Below, piece after piece: positions 1 through 5,323 of a stretch of DNA of 22,987 nt. The DNA is from JBAXGW01 sp037139195. Its GTDB lineage: Bacteria; Bacteroidota; Bacteroidia; Bacteroidales; JAHJDW01. Below the pieces are notes generated by a model that did no database searches, had not been told where the DNA came from, and saw nothing but the letters and a program-made list of their open reading frames with translations. The position numbers were made by a program, and so were the translations under genes. Within the stretch, counting starts at the first letter, position 1. The number at the start of each line of letters is the position of its first letter. The stretch spans positions 1-22,987 of the forward strand of contig JBAXGW010000066.1 of the NCBI GenBank assembly GCA_037139195.1, read 5' to 3'.

Positions 1-47
1 AGCGTGAGTCGAAATGGAGGAATCTTATATTATTTTTCCGGACAACA
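1..47 (-). mobile_element. End fragment of the 12-bp-TSD palindromic element (copy 0)
   Basis: The reverse complement of these 47 bases matches the left end of the complete element at 3773-3997 with only two mismatches, including the terminal TGTTGTCC. The rest of the copy lies outside the window to the left. It is inverted relative to the two complete copies. Flanking bases 48-59 (ATGATTTCTGAC) would be one half of its target duplication, and the other half is not visible. The frame after the element (from base 52) reads into the recombinase pseudogene, so this copy may have interrupted that gene. Confidence 0.8.
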
Positions 48-99
48 ATGATTTCTGACTAATAATCCACAAGCCCCATTTTATGTATACAAGTAAGTA

Positions 100-834
100 T
101 TGGAATATATTAGTGAATACATAAAAATGCAAAAGACCAATACCGTACAAATGCTTACTTCAATAAAAAAATACTATGATTTTCTAATAGAAATAGGCAT
201 CAATAATAGTCATCCTTGCAGAAACTTATTTATTAAAAGTGGTAAAAGTCGGGATGTAATCCATCAAGATTTTTTCACTTCTGAAGAATTAGAACTACTT
301 ATGGAAAGAGAAGAACGCTACGAAGTTTTGAAAATCAGAAATCAAGTGCTGATGTCGTTGCTTATTTTTCAAGGACTCGTATCGAGTGAGATTGAAAACA
401 TTAAAGTCCATCACGTAAACCTTGACAATGGAACAATCTACATCAAAGAAGGTCCATCTTTATCAATACGGCATTTAGAACTTCAACCCAAGCAATAGCG
501 ATTATTTGATATATACATCAATGAAATCCGACCCCAGATTTTAAGAGAAGAAACTCAAACCGAAGTTTTGATTCTCGGCAAGTTGGGAACAGCAATGCGA
601 GGAGACGATATGCACTATTTGGTTTCAACATTTAAAGGATTATTCCCCGACAGAAATTTAACAACAGTCACCATCCGACAAAGCGTAATCTCCAACTGGC
701 TCAACGAAAAGAAGCTACCGCTGGAGCAAGTTCAACTCCTCGCTGGACATAAATGGATTTCTTCCACCGAACGTTACAGATGCACTGATGTTCAACAACA
801 ACGGGAGTTAATTAATAAGTTTTATCCTTTGTAA
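100..834 (+). pseudogene. Tyrosine recombinase / phage-integrase-like pseudogene
   Basis: One frame runs from a TTG at 100 to TAA at 834 and is broken only by an in-frame TAG at 496-498. The N-terminal half resembles a core-binding (SAM-like) domain. The second half keeps the end of the catalytic domain: the Arg of TIRQS, LAGHKW and a nucleophile-like Tyr in STERYR. Two canonical residues appear replaced: the first Arg (usual GLRxSE, here GLVSSE) and the His of HxxR. The same frame extends upstream to base 52 through another stop (TAA, 94-96), and the residues there (FLTNNPQAPFYVYK) look like a plausible missing N-terminus next to the element end at 47. In live relatives the enzyme would cut and rejoin DNA through a phosphotyrosine link. 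This copy looks dead, or has a degenerate catalytic site. Confidence 0.75.
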
Positions 835-858
835 AAAGAGTTTTTATTATTATATTTG
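828..858 (+). promoter_or_regulatory. Bacteroidota-type promoter for the Rpn-like gene
   Basis: TTTG at 828-831 (-33 element) is separated by 19 bp from TATATTTG at 851-858 (-7 consensus TAnnTTTG). This spacing is usual for the Bacteroides primary sigma factor. The ATG at 876 follows 17 bp later. The -33 box overlaps the last codons of the upstream recombinase pseudogene. Confidence 0.7.
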
Positions 859-875
859 CATCAAATAAATTAAGT

Positions 876-1754
876 ATGTTTGAATTAACCGAAAAATATT
901 TAAATCCTTTTACAGACTTTGGTTTCAAGAAGTTATTTGGAGAAGAAGTTAATAAGGATTTATTGATTGACTTTTTGAATAGTCTTTTAGAAGGAGAACA
1001 ACTTGTTAAGGACTTGACGTACTTGAAAAATGAGCATTTAGGAACTTCGGATATTGCACGAAAAGGTATATTTGACCTATATTGTGAGAATGAAAAAGGC
1101 GAAAAATTTATTGTAGAAATACAAAAAGCAAAGCAAGATTTTTTTAAAGACCGAAGTGTTTACTATTCTACATTCCCAATTCAAGAACAAGCAAAACAAG
1201 GGGTTTGGAACTATGAGTTAAAAGCGGTTTATACAATTGGTATTTTAAATTTCATATTTGAAGACCATAAAAATGAACCAGATAAATTGATGCATAAGAT
1301 TAAGCTTACAGATATAGAAACAAAATCTATATTTTACGATAAGTTGACTTACATTTATTTAGAGCTTCCAAAGTTCAAGAAAGATGAATCTGAACTTAAA
1401 ACACATTTTGATAAATGGTTGTACGTTTTGAGACACTTACAGAACTTACAAAACAGACCAATTGCACTTCAAGAAAAAGTATTTGAAAAACTATTCAAAA
1501 CCGCAGAAATAGCAATGTTCACTGTTCAGGAAAGAAGAGAATACGAAGACAACCTGAAATACTACAGAGATATGGTTAATATTGTTGAATCGGCTAAAGA
1601 AGAAGGTGTTGAGCAAGGTATTGAGCAAGGTATTGAGCAGGGTATTGAGCAAGGCAAGGAAGATGTTGCTCGAAATCTAAAAAAATTAGGAATGGAAATT
1701 GAAGTTATTATTAAATCCACAGGGCTAACAAAAGAACAAATCGACAATTTGTAA
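876..1754 (+). CDS. Rpn family PD-(D/E)XK nuclease / putative transposase
   Basis: This 292-residue protein has the features of the Rpn/PDDEXK_2 family, recombination-promoting nucleases often annotated as PD-(D/E)XK nuclease family transposases. The N-terminal NPFTDFGFKKLFG motif is typical. The catalytic core is visible as Asp67 (GIFDLYC) followed by Glu81-x-Gln83 (VEIQKAK). The C-terminus holds a charged region with four copies of a Gly-hydrophobic-Glu-Gln unit (residues about 244-259), encoded by a 12-bp tandem repeat, and ends in a small helical segment (KEQIDNL). Such repeats are common in this family and vary in copy number. Family members studied in E. coli are DNA endonucleases that raise RecA-independent recombination. 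The gene has its own promoter and a strong terminator, so it is a monocistron. It appears intact, unlike most of its neighbours. Confidence 0.9.
   Translation: MFELTEKYLNPFTDFGFKKLFGEEVNKDLLIDFLNSLLEGEQLVKDLTYLKNEHLGTSDIARKGIFDLYCENEKGEKFIVEIQKAKQDFFKDRSVYYSTFPIQEQAKQGVWNYELKAVYTIGILNFIFEDHKNEPDKLMHKIKLTDIETKSIFYDKLTYIYLELPKFKKDESELKTHFDKWLYVLRHLQNLQNRPIALQEKVFEKLFKTAEIAMFTVQERREYEDNLKYYRDMVNIVESAKEEGVEQGIEQGIEQGIEQGKEDVARNLKKLGMEIEVIIKSTGLTKEQIDNL
1605..1652 (+). repeat. Four 12-bp tandem repeats inside the Rpn-like gene
   Basis: Four consecutive 12-bp units of the form GGTRTTGAGCAR occupy 1605-1652. The unit is a multiple of three, so gain or loss of copies adds or removes four residues (G-I/V-E-Q) without a frameshift. 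The three later units differ only in their final base, which suggests recent slippage. Confidence 0.9.
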
Positions 1755-1780
1755 AAAAATCAAATATATTTTCTAAATTT

Positions 1781-1815
1781 ATCTCGAATTTGCACAAAAT
1801 TCGAGATTTTTTTTT
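1781..1815 (+). terminator. Intrinsic terminator after the Rpn-like gene
   Basis: A perfect 11-bp stem (ATCTCGAATTT at 1781-1791 with AAATTCGAGAT at 1797-1807) closes a 5-nt loop and runs directly into nine T residues. It lies 27 bp after the stop at 1754. Confidence 0.9.
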
Positions 1816-1822
1816 ATTTTTG
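1789..1822 (+). promoter_or_regulatory. Possible promoter overlapping the terminator, driving the Rhs tip
   Basis: TATTTTTG at 1815-1822 matches the -7 consensus TAnnTTTG and lies 24 bp before the ATG at 1847. A TTTG at 1789-1792 gives a 22-bp spacer, slightly longer than usual. Both boxes lie in the terminator: the -33 in its stem and loop, the -7 in its T tract. The match could be chance in such T-rich DNA. Confidence 0.4.
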
Positions 1823-1846
1823 GCACAACACTTGAACGGATAATAA

Positions 1847-2797
1847 ATGTTAAAAAACAGCGTTATTAGTAGTGAAATTAGTTCTTTGACAGATTGCGTT
1901 GTTTCGTATCGCTACGGATTCAACGGCAAGGAGAACGATGGCGAGACTGGCACACAGGATTACGGGTTTAGAATTTATAATCCAGCTATTGCAAAGTTCT
2001 TATCTGTTGACCCATTGACAGCAAAATATCCAGAGTTGACTCCTTATCAATTTGCAAGTAATACTCCTATCCAATCAATTGATTTGGATGGACTCGAGAT
2101 GGTGCCCCATTATTGTCAGTATATGGGAAGTCCCGAAAAATCATTAGTAATGTTGAAAAATGCCACATCATCATTGATTTTTAAATGGAATAATTCCGTG
2201 AAATTTGAGTTTGGTGAAGTCTATGGTAAAGCGGGTCTTATTGCTGGAACATCAATTTTACGTGGCATAGGCACTGCTACTGATAAATACGGATATACGT
2301 TTTTTAGATATGAAACAACTTTTAAATTAGAGAAACCATCTCAATCATCTAGTGAGTTTCATTTTGGTGGTGGAGCAGCTGTTTCTATTGGATTTGGGAT
2401 TGATACTAAATCTAAAAGTTTTCAATCTTCATGGAAGAAAACACCAGCTGTTAACTTCTCATTTTTTCCTGTATACATTCAATTTAGAGAAGATTATGGT
2501 TATTACGGAATAGGATTTTCTCTTGGTTATGAAGTTAGTTTTAATAATATTAACACAAAAATAACTCAATCATATTCTTTATCGCCTTCAGATATGGATA
2601 TAGTTAAACCTATTAAATCTAAGATGATTGGCGTTCCAGAATATTCTCTTGACAATAAAACAAACGAATTAATTATAACAAATCAATATGGTGATGTCTC
2701 AAAAACTGGCATTTTAATGCAAGAAGGAGAAATTAAAAACACTTGGGAATCAAAATCGTATATTGAAAACAAGAAAAAAGATGGAGAAGAACAATAA
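1847..2797 (+). CDS. Orphan Rhs C-terminal tip (end of RHS core plus variable domain)
   Basis: Residues about 21-83 match the end of the RHS repeat-associated core: YRYGFNGKEND, then TQDYGFRIYNPAIAKFLSVD, then LTPYQFASNTPIQSIDLDG. In full-length Rhs proteins this core ends a shell of hundreds to thousands of residues and precedes a variable, often toxic, C-terminal domain. Here the YD-repeat shell is missing. Only about 20 unrelated residues precede the core, so this is a displaced or truncated tip. The variable region (residues about 84-316) is glycine- and aromatic-rich in its middle and matches no toxin family I recognise. The last 17 bases overlap the next gene, as in effector/immunity pairs. 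It could be a silent tip cassette, a pseudogene remnant or an expressed small protein. No signal peptide is visible. Confidence 0.75.
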   Translation: MLKNSVISSEISSLTDCVVSYRYGFNGKENDGETGTQDYGFRIYNPAIAKFLSVDPLTAKYPELTPYQFASNTPIQSIDLDGLEMVPHYCQYMGSPEKSLVMLKNATSSLIFKWNNSVKFEFGEVYGKAGLIAGTSILRGIGTATDKYGYTFFRYETTFKLEKPSQSSSEFHFGGGAAVSIGFGIDTKSKSFQSSWKKTPAVNFSFFPVYIQFREDYGYYGIGFSLGYEVSFNNINTKITQSYSLSPSDMDIVKPIKSKMIGVPEYSLDNKTNELIITNQYGDVSKTGILMQEGEIKNTWESKSYIENKKKDGEEQ

Positions 2798-3290
2798 TTG
2801 CATTTTATGTTTTTTTGATAAAGCATTAAAAATTGACAAACGAATATATCTACTTTTATCAATGATAATAGGTTTATTATATGTATTAGTATTTGATACT
2901 GGAGTTTTTGACTCAAAGCCAATTGATAAAAAATTCGGCTATTATTATAATCCAAATGATACTATTAAATATTTAAATCCGATTTTAGTTTATAATGAAG
3001 ATGATATTAATAATTTGATAAAATATTATAATTTGTTATTTTCTAATAAATTCGACTCTGCAAGTCTTTTGAAAAAAGAATTTGGATTAATTAATACTAA
3101 GATATTTAGAATACCAAAAAAAGAGAGAATTGACATTATCGAATATAAAAACGGTTATGCATTTGTAAGAATTAAATACAAAGTCAATTATCGACCATAC
3201 GAAATAATTGAAAAAGGATATATTCCAAACTCTTTATTACATGACACACTTGTTACGTGTATTCAAGAGCCAATAGACCTCTTATGGTAA
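2781..3290 (+). CDS. Small membrane-anchored protein, candidate immunity partner
   Basis: I do not recognise this 169-residue protein. I chose the ATG at 2781, which lies inside the end of the Rhs tip (17-bp overlap with its stop at 2795-2797). An earlier TTG at 2763 is possible. A basic N-terminal stretch is followed by one membrane segment (about residues 22-40, IYLLLSMIIGLLYVLVF) and a soluble C-terminal domain rich in Lys, Ile, Asn and Tyr. It contains CxxC (residues 7-10). The overlap suggests translation coupled to the tip. Immunity proteins for Rhs tips usually sit directly downstream, and some are membrane proteins. The immunity role is inferred from position only. Confidence 0.65.
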   Translation: MEKNNNCILCFFDKALKIDKRIYLLLSMIIGLLYVLVFDTGVFDSKPIDKKFGYYYNPNDTIKYLNPILVYNEDDINNLIKYYNLLFSNKFDSASLLKKEFGLINTKIFRIPKKERIDIIEYKNGYAFVRIKYKVNYRPYEIIEKGYIPNSLLHDTLVTCIQEPIDLLW

Positions 3291-3419
3291 AAGATGTTTG
3301 AGCGTTGCACATCCAACGAGAATCTCACAATAACTTGTCCGAACCATCGGCATTAAACAATATCAATGGATTAGACTGGATAGTGAATAGAACCATACGT
3401 AAGACCATACGGCAATAAC
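3291..3419. other. Short non-coding spacer with a small direct repeat
   Basis: No gene is visible between the candidate immunity gene and the truncated transposase. ACCATACG occurs twice with a 12-bp period (3392-3399 and 3404-3411). The transposase homology fades out near 3450, so the lost end of that insertion sequence probably lay here. Confidence 0.4.
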
Positions 3420-3760
3420 TTAAACAAAATTATTACCTTTGGAACTTATTACTTTTTTAATGGCAGCTTCAATCATATTATTAGAAAACTCACATTTGCT
3501 TTTGTTCGCAAACTTTTGTTTCATATTGCTCAAAGATTCAATATATTCTTTGGTTTTAGATTTGTTTTCGCCACCGTTGTCATTTATCATTAGCATTATT
3601 TCGTCATGCTGTTCCATATTATAGGTGTGATAAACTTCTTTGAGATTTTCTAATGCCAAATCAGCAGATTTCGTAGAAGCTATTTTCAATCCTAATATCT
3701 TTCTAGAAAAATTGTCGATAATAATATGAAAATATGCTTTAACATTATCTGCAATCCAAT

Positions 3761-3772
3761 ATTCAGAAATAT
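3761..3772. repeat. Left 12-bp target duplication of element copy 1
   Basis: ATTCAGAAATAT here is identical to 3998-4009 on the other side of the element. The flanking bases differ on both sides, which fixes the duplication at exactly 12 bp. It encodes the Ile-Ser-Glu stretch of the interrupted transposase on the minus strand. Confidence 0.9.
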
Positions 3773-3997
3773 TGTTGTCCAGAAAAATAATATAAGATTC
3801 CTCCATTTCGACTCACACTCAATGCATCGTCTGCGGTCGGAATGACAATAAGTTGAGGAGAAAAAAGGAGAGAGGGGGTTGTCGGTGGCTTTGCCACCGA
3901 CAACCCCTATCTTATCCATAACATATTGATAGTCATTTCGAACGAAGTGAGAAATCTTTTAAGTTTTTGTTTAATAATATTTTATCGGACAATAGTA
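3773..3997 (+). mobile_element. 225-bp palindromic MITE-like element, copy 1
   Basis: This non-coding element starts TGTTGTCC and ends GGACAATAGTA. Its outer ends are inverted (TTGTCC with GGACAA). Next to them is a second pair of inverted motifs (GATTYCTCC with GTGAGAAATC), then paired TCGRAATGAC and GTCATTTCGA motifs. The centre is a perfect hairpin. It shares order, ends and most sequence with 4312-4540. It is bounded by an exact 12-bp direct repeat and lies within the rve transposase gene, so insertion is directly shown. It has no gene of its own and must be moved in trans. The 12-bp duplication suggests a DDE enzyme of a family making 10-13 bp duplications (IS4-like families do) rather than a Y1 enzyme. 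Confidence 0.9.
3875..3907. repeat. Central perfect hairpin of copy 1
   Basis: The arms 3875-3889 and 3893-3907 are perfect 15-bp inverted repeats around a TTT loop. They contain GTTGTCGGTGGC and its complement. The hairpin is much more GC-rich than its surroundings and should fold in single-stranded DNA or RNA. Confidence 0.95.
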
Positions 3998-4009
3998 ATT
4001 CAGAAATAT
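3998..4009. repeat. Right 12-bp target duplication of element copy 1
   Basis: ATTCAGAAATAT is identical to 3761-3772. On the minus strand it continues the transposase frame as MDISE, which gives the clean reconstruction of the interrupted gene. Confidence 0.9.
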
Positions 4010-4299
4010 CCATGTATAAAATTTGTTTAACGCCAGTAGTCCGAACACCCATCTTGCACTTCTTCTTTTTGCTAGGCTTGTGTAAATCAGATAAGTTGAA
4101 GCGTTTAGCGTATTTATATAAAGTTGTTGACCCAAAATACGCCACCCCATCACGCATCATCTGATAGTAAACGGAAATCAAACTCTAGTTAAGGCAAAGC
4201 AGCCAAAGTCTAAACGACTTATTAAATTTCTACTGTTTGTAAATGTATATCAAACTTATTTTTTTACTAACTTTATGATGATAATATCTTAATAAACAT

Positions 4300-4311
4300 A
4301 AAAAATTTCAT
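4300..4311. repeat. Left 12-bp target duplication of element copy 2
   Basis: AAAAAATTTCAT matches 4541-4552 (AAAAAATTTAAT) at 11 of 12 positions. The boundaries were set by aligning the element ends with copy 1, not by the repeat itself, so the match is an independent check. Confidence 0.75.
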
Positions 4312-4540
4312 TGTTGTCCGATAAAAAGATAAAAGATTTCTCCATTTCGACTCACGCTCAATGCATCGCCTGCGGTCGAAATGACTTTCAGTAGAGAGAG
4401 AAAATGAGTGATAGGGTGTTGTCGGTGGCAAAGCCACCGACAACACCCTATCACTTCTCCATAACATATTGATGGTCATTTCGAACGAAGTGAGAAATCT
4501 TTCTAGATTTTGTTTCTTTCGTTTTAATCGGACAATAGTG
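4312..4540 (+). mobile_element. 229-bp palindromic MITE-like element, copy 2
   Basis: This second complete copy is in the same orientation as copy 1. It starts TGTTGTCCGATAAAA and ends TTTTAATCGGACAATAGTG, so the terminal inverted repeat is clearer than in copy 1 (TTGTCCGATWAAA). The inner pairs AGATTTCTCC / GTGAGAAATCT and TCGAAATGAC / GTCATTTCGA are kept. A 23-bp perfect hairpin lies at the centre. It ends 79 bp before the start of the RAYT gene. It has no open frame of its own worth reporting. Confidence 0.88.
4407..4455. repeat. Central perfect hairpin of copy 2
   Basis: The arms 4407-4429 and 4433-4455 are perfect 23-bp inverted repeats around an AAA loop. The inner twelve base pairs equal those of copy 1. 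The outer stem differs from copy 1, but the differences are matched on both arms, so pairing is maintained. The loop is AAA here and TTT in copy 1. Confidence 0.95.
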
Positions 4541-4552
4541 AAAAAATTTAAT
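4541..4552. repeat. Right 12-bp target duplication of element copy 2
   Basis: AAAAAATTTAAT matches 4300-4311 at 11 of 12 positions, with one C-to-A difference at position 10. Confidence 0.75.
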
Positions 4553-4619
4553 GATTAAAGAATTTTGTTGAAAATTAGAAGTAAATAGCATTGAGTAAAT
4601 AATAAAAGCAAATCGATAA

Positions 4620-5210
4620 ATGAAACCTAAAGAAATTCCACTGGAAGAAGGGCAATTTTACCATATATATAACAGAGGTAATAATAGAGAACAGCTTTTC
4701 TATTCAACTGAAAACTATAAGTTTTTTCTGCGTAGGTAAGATGAATACCTGGCTGATTATTTGGAAACGTATGCCTTTTGCTTGTTGCCAAATCATTTTC
4801 ATTTGCTGGTGAGGGTGAAGGAGGCTGGCGCGACGCCTCATGAAGAAGCGACGCTTCTAGCTAACGCCGGAACGCAATTCCACCGCCTATTTACCAGCTA
4901 CGCCAAAGCCATCAACAAGCGAGAAAACCGAGTTGGCTCTCTTTTTCAACGTCCATTTAAAAGGATACAAATTAACTCTACCGATTACCTAAGCAATCTG
5001 GTCTACTACATCCATTCTAATCCTCAAAACCACGGAATAATTGATGATTTTCGTCAATACCCTTGGAGCAGTTATAACGGAATAATTGCTGGCAAACCTA
5101 CCAAACTCCAAAAAGATAGCGTAATGAATTGGTTTGGTGGCAAGGAAGATTATATTGATTTTCATAAGGCTAAAGCCAATTTTAATGGATTGGTGATTTT
5201 GGAGGATTGA
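4620..5210 (+). pseudogene. REP-associated tyrosine transposase (Y1, RAYT), one in-frame stop
   Basis: From the ATG at 4620 the frame reads MKPKEIPLEEGQFYHIYNRG, a typical RAYT start, to an in-frame TAA at 4737-4739 (codon 40). It then continues unbroken to TGA at 5210. The HUH metal-binding motif is PNHFHLLVR (codons about 57-65). The catalytic Tyr region is LVYYIHSNPQNHGI, and the tail has WSSYNG. The total is 196 codons apart from the extra stop, normal for the family. Y1 RAYTs cut single-stranded REP hairpins. A palindrome-rich, GC-rich insert (4820-4880) lies between the HUH motif and the QFHRLFTSYAKAIN segment. An in-frame ATG near 4741 could start a shorter protein, but that would lack the conserved YHIYNRG region. 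Most likely this is a recent pseudogene or a base error. Confidence 0.85.
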
Positions 5211-5323
5211 GGTTTTGCTTGGGCTGCGTTTAGGGTAAACGATACATATAACAAATAACCATGTTTCAGGTTTTAAAACAAAAGATTTTAGAACACTCAA
5301 TTAAGGACCTACTGTTGTTATTT

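Larger units (their letters stand above)
3420..4187 (-). pseudogene. rve (DDE) transposase pseudogene, split by a palindromic element
   Basis: The N-terminal part reads from about 4187 down to 3998 (YYQMMRDGVAYFGSTTLYKYA, then a basic KKKKCKMGVRTTG stretch, then QILYMDISE). The catalytic part reads from 3772 down to 3420 (ISEYWIADNVKAYFHIIIDN, then INDNGGEN, then NNMIEAAIKK). Between them lie the 225-bp element and one copy of its target duplication. Removing these gives an uninterrupted MDISEYWIADN. The three rve catalytic residues are visible: Asp in MDIS, Asp in INDNG and Glu in MIEA, with 36 residues between the last two. Both ends are missing: an in-frame stop lies just upstream near 4188, and the C-terminus stops soon after the catalytic Glu. 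The original protein would cut and paste an insertion sequence of IS3/IS481-like type. It cannot be active here. Confidence 0.85.

Noticed and set aside
496..498. Amber recoding in the recombinase
   Set aside because: There are no signs of recoding such as a downstream structure or conserved stop, and another stop (94-96) lies in the same frame. Decay is simpler.
1562..1747. Minus-strand frame opposite the Rpn-like gene
   Set aside because: It is the reverse of the tandem repeat of a well-supported gene and has repetitive Ser-Ile-Pro-Cys sequence.
3439..3624. Plus-strand hydrophobic frame opposite the rve transposase
   Set aside because: It lies antisense to the catalytic domain, whose DDE motif is clear on the minus strand.
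1..3997. Composite transposon bounded by inverted element copies 0 and 1
   Set aside because: Copy 1 has its own exact 12-bp duplication on both sides, so it inserted singly. Nothing indicates that the block between the copies moved as a unit.
4273..4479. Minus-strand frame across element copy 2
   Set aside because: It starts inside the element and runs through the hairpin. The corresponding frame in copy 1 differs in length and end, so it is not conserved as a protein.
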